Positions 1-11,500 of a DNA stretch of 64,000 nucleotides are shown piece by piece. The notes under the pieces are model-generated. The model was not told the DNA's origin, ran no database searches, and worked only from the letters and a program-made list of their open reading frames with translations. The stretch's first letter is position 1. Each line of letters opens with the position of its first letter. Made by a program: the position numbers and the translations under genes. This DNA comes from Dysidea avara (lineage: Eukaryota > Porifera > Demospongiae > Dictyoceratida > Dysideidae), in the NCBI RefSeq assembly GCF_963678975.1, contig NC_089285.1, positions 11,580,694 to 11,644,693 on the forward strand, given 5' to 3'.

Positions 1-2210
1 CTTATGCGTAAACTCATGATTTGTGAAACCCTGGTTATGTGTGAAATCCTGGACACGTGTCTGGTCACTTGTGAAGTCCTGGTCATGTGTTAATTCCTGG
101 CCATCACTTGTAAAATCATAGTCCCAATCATCATAATTGAACTCATGATCATCACAATTGGATGATGTAGTACCAGCATGTAACTTTTTTTGACTGACAT
201 TCTGCAATAGATTTGCGTCATCTTCATTTTCACTTGAGTCTTGATCTGAAAAGTTCTTCAATAAAGTTTCACTTTGTTAATTAAATTAAATACCTGACTC
301 CTCAGATTCCTTTCCACTTCCAACAACTATGATGCTGCCTCTCTTCTTTGAAGCACTGCCTGCTATTAACAAATAAAACAGTATAATAATTTAATTCAGA
401 AGTCCATGCAATGTATGTAAACAAAATGCACCTGAACAACAAAAAACTAGCCAACTTTCTGCTCTTACATACTGCCATAAAAGTGATGCAAGAAAATCAG
501 ATGTGCCAAGGTGCGTAATCAGTGCATTAATGGTGTTGACTATCCAACTATAACATGGCCATATGCAATGACACTGTACGTACTCTTCTTGGACTTCTTT
601 TGATCTTTTGTAGACTTCTTTGCAGTTAACTTTGACTTCTTCACTTCTGGTGCTGTTGTTTTTGACTTCTTGACTGTGCTTAACTTCTTTCCACCTATAT
701 TTATTGGATTTATATTAAAGATACTGAGACTTAACATACCATCTGTCACTAGTTTTCTTTTTCGTCCCTTAATCAATTCTATTATAATAAAGTGAACATG
801 ACTCAACTGCCAACATTTGAATCTACCACAACATATAGCCTAGAAACATGAGGCCTTAATAGTGAGTGGCACTGATGACACAAATGACAAGCTAACCAGA
901 TGTGTTTACTACAATAAGCCATATGAACAGAAAGTAGTATGTTTACTATCATCTCTAATGTTTCAGGTCGAAATTGTACTGCTTCCCACACACAGTACAG
1001 ATATTTCACATATTTGGACATGACATGACAGAACAGTCAGTACATGACAATATCACACAATAGTAGTCATGAGACAGCCAGCCTGACAATTGACTAGGAA
1101 CACCTATAAAACATCATCAAGCATGGTGCTTGATATTTGGGAAGAATTGTAGCCAGAGCTCAGTACTCAATGCTGCAGCACTATTTTGAAATAATCTGTA
1201 ATGTTTACAGAGAATGGTGTTTATTGTTTACAGAGAATGGTGTTTATAGTTTACAGACACGACTCACATGTAAAAAGAAGGTGGAGACTTGTACACCTTC
1301 CCATACACTTAAACATGAGTTACACATTGCCTAATTAGGATATGTGGTGTAGGGCATGACATAACAACACACAACAACACAAAGCTTACCTTTCTCATTA
1401 CCTTTTAACACTTCTATCTGTGGTAGAGCATCACAAGGTTGAATATTTTCATCACAGGTGTAGTTAAATTCTACTAAAAATATAAGTAATATGAGTTACA
1501 CATCTCATATATTATGGGACCAAAAAAGTTTGGTCTCAATAACAAGGTAGCCTTGTAAGCGGGCTGTTCTTAGAGACCTACTGTATTAAAGGTACGTACG
1601 TCTAGGTTCTATAGTAAGGCTGTGTTATTGCATGGACTGTAAAAAAGGATTTATGGTACAACTATATAATAAGCTTACCAGTTTTTCCATCTATGAAGGC
1701 TTTTTCCAAGGACAGCATGGCTGCTTTTGTACCTAGAATTGTATACAAACCAATCTCCAACAGTAACTATCCTCACTAATTTATTGTCAGAGATAAAGTT
1801 AAAAACAAGGCTGATATTACATGACAGCAGTCAAGCTGTTTTACCCAGACAATCAAAGCTGTGGAGTAGTATAGTGCACGAAAAAAAGTTCAGTAAAAAT
1901 AAATGGAACAACTAAGGCTGATTGTCAGACAAATTTCCAACAAGTCAACAGCCAAAATCAAAAATCATTTACATGATTGAGGTCATAGTACAGTGCTTAC
2001 TGGAGTGACACCCCTTGCAAACAGATATTATAATCTTAATTGTATAAATGCAGTGCAGCTATTTTTTAACATACCATTTCCAGCTATTTTTCTGGCATTG
2101 TAACACTTTCTCCCAATGCAGAATCCATTTTCTTTCGAGTTCAATGTCACTTGGCTAGCTTCATGTATACTGACCTTTTCTTCTTCTACCCAGTGAACCA
2201 AATAGTACAT
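1..2210 (-). CDS. Unrecognised multi-exon gene, 3' end outside window
   Basis: I build seven exons with GT-AG borders: 2075-2210, 1679-1732, 1390-1473, 740-778, 584-694, 294-359 and 1-245. Every internal junction is phase 1 and the frame stays open throughout, which supports the model. The start is the ATG at 2210, beginning MYYLVHWVEEEKVSIHEAS. The N-terminus (YxLVxWxEEExVSI, then an ExxGxCIGRKxY segment) resembles the region that precedes BEN domains in many invertebrate proteins (recollection, not a search). The middle is lysine-rich (KKSK repeats, 584-694). The last exon is acidic, with degenerate (T)HDQDFTSDQ-like repeats, and runs off the left edge. A nuclear or DNA-binding role is inference. 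The product is not identified. Confidence 0.6.
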
Positions 2211-2465
2211 CGCTACATGTCCAAACAAATAACCAAACATCATAGTAGCTTAAGCCTCAGAATGCACACACCATACATTTAATACAATAAAGACATGACA
2301 AGAATGTAGTAAACAGCAAAGGCATGAGGTGACCATACTTCACCGAAGTTCCACATTGGGCAGCAGATATGAAACTGACAGTGCCTTTACTGGTAGTTTT
2401 CCAATGATCAACTGGCACAAATATCGGACCACACAAGTGAACAAGCTTAAGCCATTATAACCAAA

Positions 2466-2840
2466 CCCATCAAAGACAATTAGCAACAGTCATGCCATAC
2501 TGAATAAACTTATATAGCTACCCTGGCATACCAGAAGTTCTTAGTGTGAATTGACAAGCCACGAGGGAGCAGTCAGCTAGCTGCGCCTTTGCTATAAGTT
2601 TAGCCATGAGTGGCAAGTCATATAGCGAAACTGCAGCCACCAAAGACAATTAGCAACCACGCCATACCGAATAAACTTACCCTTCTGTATTGCCATAGCA
2701 GAAGAAGTCCTTAATGTGAATTGTAGTCTTCACCAAGGTGGCACTGTGACTTGGGTTTCGATTGAATGCACCGGCGAAAAACTCACAACTGTGACAAACA
2801 ACGCGAGGGAGCAGCCAGCTAGCTGCGCGCCTTTGCTCAA
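2466..2840. repeat. Imperfect direct duplication upstream of the first gene
   Basis: Two diverged copies, about 2466-2612 and 2640-2840. Both start with CAAAGACAATTAGCAAC and both later contain GAGGGAGCAG, AGCTAGCTGCG and CCTTTGCT. The span lies just 5' of the minus-strand gene and may include its promoter. No coding frame is convincing in 2211-3295. Confidence 0.6.
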
Positions 2841-3295
2841 AATACAACAAAAAAAACAACAACTACGTAGCTAAATACAAATAAGCTAAGCCACACAAGT
2901 GAGCAAGCCATAGTTTGGCTCCCACCACAACACAATACTGAGCAAGCAACACGCAGACACAAACTTGATACTGAGAATAAAAAGCATAAACTCACTGTTC
3001 TGTTTTGTCATGGAGGCTTTAAACGCTTCAGAGCGCACTACGTTCCTTCCGAAGAGGCGACTACTACAGAGTGCCGACTACAGTGTAATTACGTTCCGGT
3101 ACATACTAACCCACATACGTACAAATTGTAGCAGTGACGTACGTAATAACTTCCGTACTTTATTGCGTAATTACCAAATACAATTAAAACAGAATTACGG
3201 TACAAACGTGCATAATTACTTCATAATGAAGCCGTTATTACAAATACGAAACGTTAACTTTTTTTTGCAACCTACTGTAGCTGAACTCCTTGCAT

Positions 3296-6200
3296 TGTAT
3301 CTAGTTTCTAGCTGATCTCTCTACTGGGTGATTTGTTTGTAGCTGATCTCTCTACAAGTTGATTTGTGTGTAGCTGATCTCTCTGCAGGTTGATTAATTT
3401 GCAGCCGATCTCTCTACAAGGTAATTTGTTTGTAGCTGAACTGTCTATAAAGTGATTTATTTGTAGCTGATCTCTCTGCAGGTTGATTTGTTTTAGCTGA
3501 ACTCTCTACAGGGTGATTTACTTGTAGCTGAACTCTTTACATTGTGTGTAGTTTCTAGCTGATCTTTTTTTGTAGCTGACCTCTCTTCAGGGTGATTTGT
3601 TTCTAGCTGATCTCTCTACAGGGTGATTTTTTGTAGCTGACCTCTCTTCAGGGTGATTTGTTTCTAGCTGATTGCTCTACAGGTTTATTTGTTTGTAGAT
3701 GAACTCTCTACAGGGTAATTTGCTTGTAGCTGAACTCCTTACTTTGTGTCTAGTTTGTAGCTGATCTCTCTACAGGGTGATTTGTTTGTAGCTGATCTCT
3801 ATACATGTTGATATGTGTGTAGCTGTTCTCTCTGCAGGGTGATTTGTTTGTAGCCGATCTCTCTACAAGGTAATTTGTTTGTAGCTGAACTATCTATAAG
3901 GTAATTTTACATAGCTGATCTCTTTGCAGATTGATTTGTTTTAGCTGAACTCTCTACAGGGTGATTTGTTTCTAGCTTATCTCTCTACAGGTTGATTTGT
4001 TTGTTGCTGATCACTCTAAAAGTTGATTTGTTTGTAGTGAACTCTCTGCAAAGGGTTTTGTTTGTAGTTGATTTTTCTACAAGGTGATTTTTTGTAGCTG
4101 ACCTCTCTTCAGGGTGATTTGTTTCTAGCTGATATCTCTACAGGGTGATTTTTTGTAGCTGACCTCTCTTCAGGGTAATTTGTTTCTAGCTGATTGCTCT
4201 ACAGGTTGGTCTGTTTGTAGCTGAACTTTCTACAGGGTGATTTGCTTGTAGCTGAACTCCTTACATTGTGTCTAGTTTCTAGCTGATCTCTCTACAGGGT
4301 GATTTGTTTGTAGTTGAACTCTGTATAAGGTGATTTGTTTGCAGCTGAACTCTCTACATGGTGGTTTCTTTGTTGCTGAACTCTCTGCAGGGTGTTTTGC
4401 TTGTAGCTGAACTCTCTACAGGGTGATTTGTTTCTAGCTTATCTCTCTACAGGTTGATTTGTGTGTAACTGATCTCTCTACAAGCTGATTTGTTTGTAGC
4501 TGAATTCTCTGCAAAGTGTTTTGTTTGTAGCTGACCTTTCTTCAGGGTGATTTGTTTCTAGCTGATCTCTCCACAGGGTGATTTTTTTTGTAGCTGACCT
4601 TTCTTCAGGGTGATTTGTTTCTAGCTGATTGCTCTGCAGGTTGATTTGCTTGTAGATGAACTCTCTACAGGGTAACTTGCTTGTAGCTGAACTCCTTACT
4701 TTGTCTCTAGTTTGTAGCTGATCTCTCTACAGGGTGATTTGTTTGTAGCTGAACTCCTTACATTGTGTGTAGTTTCTAGCTGATCTCTCTACAGGGTGAT
4801 TTGTTTGTAGCTGATCTCTATACAAGTTGATTTGAGTGTGGCTGATCTCTCTGCAGGGTGATTTGTTTGTAGCCGATCTCTCTATAAGGTAATTTGTTTG
4901 TAGCTGAACTATCTATAAGGTGATTTGTATGTAGCTAATCTCTCTGCAGATTGATTTGTTTTAGCTGAACTCTGATTTGTTTTTAGCTTATCTCTGTACA
5001 GGTTGATTTGTGTGTAACTGATCTCTCTACAAGCTGATTTGTTTGTAGCTGATCACTCTGCAGGTTTTGATCTCTCTACAGGTTGATTTGTTTGTTGCTG
5101 ATCGCTCTAAAGGTTGATTTGTTTGTAGCTGAACTCTCTGCAAAATGTTTTATTTGTAGTTGATCTCTCTACAAGGTAATTTTTTGTAGCTGACTTCTCT
5201 TCAGGGTGATTTGTTTCTAGCTGATATCTCTACAGGGTGATTTTTTGTAGCTGACCTCTCTTCAGGGTGATTTGTTTCTAGCTGATCGCTCTACAGGTTG
5301 GTTTGTTTGTAGCTGAACTCTCTACAGGGTGATTTGCTTGTAGCTGAACTCCTTACATTGTGTCTAGTTTCTAGCTGATCTCTCTACAGGGTGATTTGTT
5401 TGTAGCTGATCTCTCTACAAGTTGAATTGTGTGTAGCTGATCTCTCTGCAGGTTGATTTGATCTCTCTACAAGGTAATTTGTTTGTAGCTGAACTGTCTA
5501 AAAGGTGATTTGTTTGTAGCTGATCTCTCTGCAGGTTGATTTGTTTTAGCTGAACTCTCTACAGGGTGATTTATTTGTAGCTGAACTCCTTACATTGTGT
5601 GTAGTTTCTAGCTGATCTCTCTACTTGGTGATTTGTTTGTAGCTGATCTCTCTACAAGTTGATTTGTGTGTAGCTGATCTCTCTGCAGGTTGATTTGTTT
5701 GTAGCCGATCTCTCTATAGGGTAATTTGTTTGTAGCTGAACTCTCTATAAGGTGATTTGTTTGTAGTTGATCTCTCTGCAGGTTGATTTGTTTTAGCTGA
5801 ACTCTCTACAGGCTGATTTGTTGGTAGCCGATCTCTCTACAGGGTAATTTGTTTGTAGCTGAACTCTCTACAAGTTGATTTGTGTGTAGCTGATCTCTCT
5901 GCAGGTTGATTTGTTTGTAGCTGATCTCTCTACAGGGCAATTAGTTTGTAGCTGTTCTCTCTACAGGGTGATTTTTTTGTAGCTGACCTCTCCAGGGTGA
6001 TTTGTTTCTAGCTGATATCTCTACAGGGTGATTTTTTGTAGCTGACCTCTCTTCAGGGTGATTTGTTTCTAGCTGATTGCTCTACAGGTTGATTTGTTTG
6101 TAGATGAACTCTCTACAGGGTAATTTGCTTGTAGCTGAACTCCTTACTTTGTGTCTAGTTTGTAGCTGATCTCTCTACAGGGTGATTTGTTTGTAGCTGA

Positions 6201-7740
6201 TCTCTATACAAGTTGATATGTGTGTAGCTGTTCTCTCTGCAGGGTGATTTGTTTGTAGCCGATCTCTCTACAAGGTAATTTGTTTGTAGCTAAACTATCT
6301 ATAAGGTGATTTGTACATAGCTGATCTCTTTGCAGATTGATTTGTTTTAGCTGAACTCTCTACAGGGTGATTTGTTTCTAGCTTATCTCTCTACAGGTTG
6401 ATTTGTTTGTTGCTGATCGCTCTAAAGGTTGATTTGTTTGTAGCTGAACTCTCTGCAAAGTGTTTTGTTTGTAGTTGATTTCTCTACAAGGTGATTTTTT
6501 TGTAGCTGACCTCTCTTCAGGGTGATTTGTTTCTAGCTGATATCTCTACAGGGTGATTTTTTGTAGCTGACCTCTCTTCAGGGTAATTTGTTTCTAGCTG
6601 ATCGCTCTACAGGTTGGTTTGTTTGTAGCTGAACTCTCTACAGGGTGATTTGCTTGTAGCTGAACTCCTTACATTGTGTCTAGTTTCTAGCTGATCTCTC
6701 TACAGGGTGATTTGTTTGTAGCTGATCTCTCTACAAGTTGAATTGTGTGTAGCTGATCTTTCTGCAAGTTGATTTGTTTGTAGCCGATCTCTCTACAAGG
6801 TAATTTGTTTGTAGCTGAACTATCTATAAGGTGATTTGTTTGTAGTTGATCTCTCTGCAGGTTGATTTGTTTTAGCTGAACTCTCTACAGGCTGATTTGT
6901 TTGTAGCTGAACTCCTTACATTGTGTGTAGTTTCTAGCTGATCTCCCTACAGGGTGATTTGTTTGTAGCTGATCTCTCTGCAGGTTGATTTGTTTGTAGC
7001 CGATCTCTCTACAGGTAATCTGTTTGTAGGTGAACTCTCTATAAGGTGATTTGTTTGTAGCTGATTACTCTGCAGGTTGATTTGTTTTAGCTGAACTCTC
7101 TACAGGGTGATTGCTTGTAGCTGAACCCCTTACATTGTGTCTAGTTTCTAGCTGATGTCTCTACAGGGTGATTTTTTGTAGCTGAACTCTCTACAGGGTG
7201 ATTTGTTTCTAGCTTATCTCTCTACAGGTAGATTTGTGTTGATTTGTTCACTGCTGATCGCTCTAAAGGTTGATTTGTTGGAACTGAACACCCTGCAAAG
7301 TGTTTTGTTTGTAGCTGATCACTCTAAAGGGTAATTTGTTTGTAGCTGAACTCTCTCCACAGTGAGTTGTGTGTGGCTGAATTCTGTGTAACTGAATTCT
7401 CTAGAGAGTGACTTAATTGTAGCTGAATTCTCTACACAGTGCATGACTTGTCTATAGCTGAACTTTCTTCAGTGTGACTTGTAATTATCTGAATCTCTAT
7501 AGTGATATATTTGCTTAACTCTCCACATGGTGATTGTCTTTTTGCTGAACTGTCTATAAGATTAACTGTTTGCAGCTGAACTCCCAACTTTCTTCAGTGT
7601 GACTTGTAATGTTCTGAATCTCTATAGTGATATATTTGCTTAACTCTCCACATGGTGATTGTCTTCTTGCTGAACTGTCTATAAGATTAACTGTTTGCAG
7701 CTGAACTCCCTACAGAATAACTTGTGATGTAATAAAATTC
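3296..7740. repeat. Minisatellite array, about 31-bp unit
   Basis: More than 130 head-to-tail imperfect units of the form TGTAGCTGATCTCTCTACAG followed by GGTGATTTGTT. Variants alternate CTGATC/CTGAAC and ACAGGG/ACAAGT/GCAGGT, and a CTCCTTACATTGTG variant recurs. Units degenerate beyond about 7330, where a shorter 120-bp duplication (about 7450-7570 and 7585-7710) is visible. Stretches near 3655-4290 and 6055-6690 are almost identical, so blocks of many units have been duplicated together. The array sits inside a mobile-element-like unit. Confidence 0.95.
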
Positions 7741-8245
7741 TATAATGGAATAAATAAACTAGCCGAATGCTCTATTAGGGTGACTGTTCTATTAGAGTAT
7801 CTCGATCTCGCATTTGCTACACGGAGTTGGCTTTCGAATCATAACTCAGTGGTTTGTAATCCGATTCTTCTGTACTACTGCAAGGACTTTCTATGAAGAT
7901 TATTCCAGCTATACACCGATTTTCAGCTCATTGCTCTAAGCGGTTTGCCTAGTAGGCGTGAAAACTAATACTTTTTTATTCATAAAAATCGATCGCGTAA
8001 TTGTGACACAGGTTGGGTTTTGTGTCATATCTCCGTGGTCTTTATCTTGATTCCTTTCAACCACTAGACCCATATATAGGTCATCAGTGCTATGAATATA
8101 AGAGCAAATATTTCCTTTTTTGTGTTCAACCACATAGAGCACTGAAACAAGACCCCTGCCACCATTGTGTCTAGCACACACAAATAATAAATATCTCATG
8201 CTGTCAAACATAGTTAGATATACCGTACACAAGGAACGAATTTGA
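7741..8245 (+). mobile_element. Conserved flank of repeat-bearing mobile family, copy A
   Basis: The sequence after the array (GAGTATCTCGATCTCGCATT, then GGCTTTCGAATCATAACTCA and GCGGTTTGCCTAGTAGGCGT) recurs beside the other two ~31-bp arrays, at 29870-29903 plus 32383-32580 and, inverted, at about 16130-16390. One family therefore carries both the minisatellite and this flank. An AATTCGTC palindrome lies near the outer end at 8236-8275. No transposase is present. Exact termini were not resolved. Confidence 0.7.
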
Positions 8246-8546
8246 CGAATCGGTTTAATTCGTCAAATTTAAATTCGTCATATGTTTATAAGCGTCCTTA
8301 TAAGTACAGGTTTTGCCTACAATTTCTTGATTTTTGTCAACATTTTTCTTACGTCAAAATTTCCTTGCGTACGGTAGTCAAACATATGCATGCTATGGTG
8401 TAATGAATATTAAATTTCTTTTATTTAACAGATAACTCTTGCTGAACAATTAAAGCAATTTCCCATGTGAGCACTATATCTTACCAGTGTCATTATTAGC
8501 ATATATGTATGGTTGTGCATGCAGTAGTGATGATGATGACTGTTAG

Positions 8547-11500
8547 GAGGAAGAGGAAGATGAGGAGGGTTATGCCAATAAACCTAATGATGGCAATGAA
8601 GAGAGTGGCTATGGTGGTGGGCTAAGTGATTATGAGAAGAAAAGACAAGAGAATATCTCTAGAAATAAAGCAGTATTAAGGGCAATCATGTATGAGGTTA
8701 GTCTCGCGTAGCCAGACCTTCTACGCGCCAGGCGCTTATCGATTTTTAGATTATAAGCGCCAGCTGTAGATGGTCTGGTGACATCAGCACATATTAGTCG
8801 TTCCAGCGCAGTATTTGTGCGCTAGCCAATTAAGTGCATTCTAATGACGTATGTGCCGGAAAAGTTCTTGATTTGTGTAATAAAGTGAACGAACTCTTTC
8901 CGCGTTTGGAAGGATAGAATTAAATGGCTGACTTGATGGATGTAGGCAAAGATGCCCTCGAAGATGGGGTGATTAAAATCGCTGTTGACAAAGCCGCCAA
9001 ACATCTAGGCTACAATGAAGTCAAAGATCTACAGATGAAAGTGATTTCCGAGGTTTTAAGCGGTCATGACGTCTTCGCAGTGCTGCCCACAGGATATGGA
9101 AAAAGCCTTTGTTATGGTTGTTTACCTTTAGCGTTTGATGAAATATTCAAGCCTATCAAGCCGTCAATTGTCTGTGTTATATCTCCACTAACAGCTATTA
9201 TTGAAGATCAGGTATATTGAACTAGCTACTTTTTAAAATTATAGCTACTGAATGAATAAAGTGTGTAATAGTAGCTAACTGTCATGTATTCAGTGAAGTT
9301 TTTTTACACAACTATAGGTTCAATCATTCTCATCCAAAAGTTTGTCTGTAGGATGTGTGTTGCGCGGTACCAATGTGTCCATTCTGGAAGGAGTTGCCAA
9401 TGGAGAGTTTCAGCTAATATTCTTTACTCCCGAAGCAATACTGAATCACAAAAGATGGCGTAACCTTTTATGTAGTGATGTATATAAGGAGAGACTTCAA
9501 TTTGTAGTCATAGATGAAGCACACACTGTGATAAAATGGTAGGTACTTAGATAAGTAAACATGTGCATAGGTTCCGTTTACTACATAGGGGTGATACATT
9601 TATAAGAACTCTTTCGAGAATTGGTGAACTGAAAAGTATTGTTTCCAGTCATGTTCGATTTATGGTACTGACTGCAACTGCATCAAAGGAACTGAGGAGA
9701 AAGGCTTCTGATGCAATCTGCTTAGACAACCCAAGTGTAGTTGCTGTTTCTCCATGTAAGAGGAACATTGCCTATGCAGTGTCAAATTTTACAACCATCA
9801 GTGAAAGGTTTGGCCCCATTCTAGAAGAACTAAAAGTAAAGCGGACATCAATGGGAAGAATCATTATCTATTGCCGACGATGTCAAGATTGTAGCAGCCT
9901 GTATTCCCTTTTCAAGGTTGGATTAGGTGAACACTTTACCCACCCCATTGATGCACCTGAAGAACTATCTAAGTATCGACTGGTGGAGATGTTTACGAGC
10001 GACACAGATGCTGAAGTAAAGACGCAGATAATTCAATCCTTTGGTTCTGCATCATTTCCACTGAGAATTGTGATGACATCCGTCGTATAATTCACTATGG
10101 ACCGCCAAGTGACATTCACTCTTATATCCAAAAGACAGGGAGAGGTGGAAGAGACGGAAACCTAACAGCAGCAGTTTTGCTGAAAGCAAGCAAGTTCAAT
10201 CGCTATTGTGATAAGGACATTTTGGGATACATTAACAATAAAACAAAATGTCGACGAGATGTACTTTTCAAAGATACTGACAACTATGTTCACATTGACA
10301 TGGGCAAGAAATGCCTGTGTTGTGACATTTGTAAATTGCAGTGTGACTGCGGATCATGTGAAACCTTCATATAATTATCAGTGTGTATTATTTTATTTCA
10401 TAAATTCTATATTCTGATTATTTATCAAAGTAACATTTAGCATGGTCATGTATCCATTCGATGATGCTATTTTGTGGCTTGACATGGAGCGAGTCACGAG
10501 GATTACTGAAAGAGTGGTGCTTCCTGTTGGACTTTCTTTCAAATACAGATTGTCTCTGCAAGATTTCCAAAATCATTTTAAAGTCTTTCTCACTACTTGT
10601 TTCAGGGTGTAGAGAAGAGTTCGCATTTACAGAATTGTCACTGTCAAAACCATTTAAAACGGGTTGAATGGTTCCAAGTGCTTGTGCTACCTGGCATATA
10701 GCACTTTCTGTTTTATTGGCTCCTAAATGGGAGATGCTGTTTTTGCACAATCCATTTAAATGTTCACAATGCCAATCATTGGGAATATTCTTGCCTGGTT
10801 GTCCATGAGTATTTATGAACCTGCCCCAAATTAATTCTTCGGCAAGACATGGACTTAACAAAAAATCATGTTGCAACAACAAATTCAGGGTTTCAATAGA
10901 ATAATTAGTCCTGCCAGAACTTAAAAACATTGGCAGCATATACCTGTAACACCTTAAAACTCGTAAGCCGTCTCCCTCCTTGATGGCATCCCTGAATTCC
11001 ATGTAAAAACATCCAAGTGTTAACAAATTTGTGGCATAGGTATAGACACCATCATCAAATTTAGGTGACATGGTCCTAGAAGAGTCAGATGATGTAGTAG
11101 TCCCAGGTGATGTGGTCTTATAATCTGGATGCATGCAAGACTCAACCAAGGAACTAGAAATATGGTCGATTATAGCCTTCCGCTTTCTGCTGTCTCAGTT
11201 CACGTTTCATCCCCTTGAGGAGCGAATTCTTTTGAAGGCGTACCACGTACAGATGTCAATTTCAGCATTTTCATAGCTGCAGCTACTATATGGGCTTCAA
11301 TTGCAACAAGAAAAAATCTTCACAGGGATCAAAACTGTCAATTGGTTTTCTCTTCACGTTCATCCTTCCTGTAAGATTTCTTAGTTGGTACAAAGTACCA
11401 TACTGAGATGCTGACTTCGATGAGTAATAGTACTTCCATATCACCTATACAAAACAAATGCATTACTGTGCAAGATGCACCATACACCACTCACTCCAAG

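Noticed and set aside
2677-2862. Minus-strand 61-codon frame
   Set aside because: It overlaps a duplicated promoter-side segment. The other copy of the duplication does not keep the frame.
3296-7740. Regularly spaced ~31-bp repeats as a CRISPR array
   Set aside because: Units abut with no unique spacers, vary in sequence, and sit in intron-bearing animal-type DNA without cas genes.
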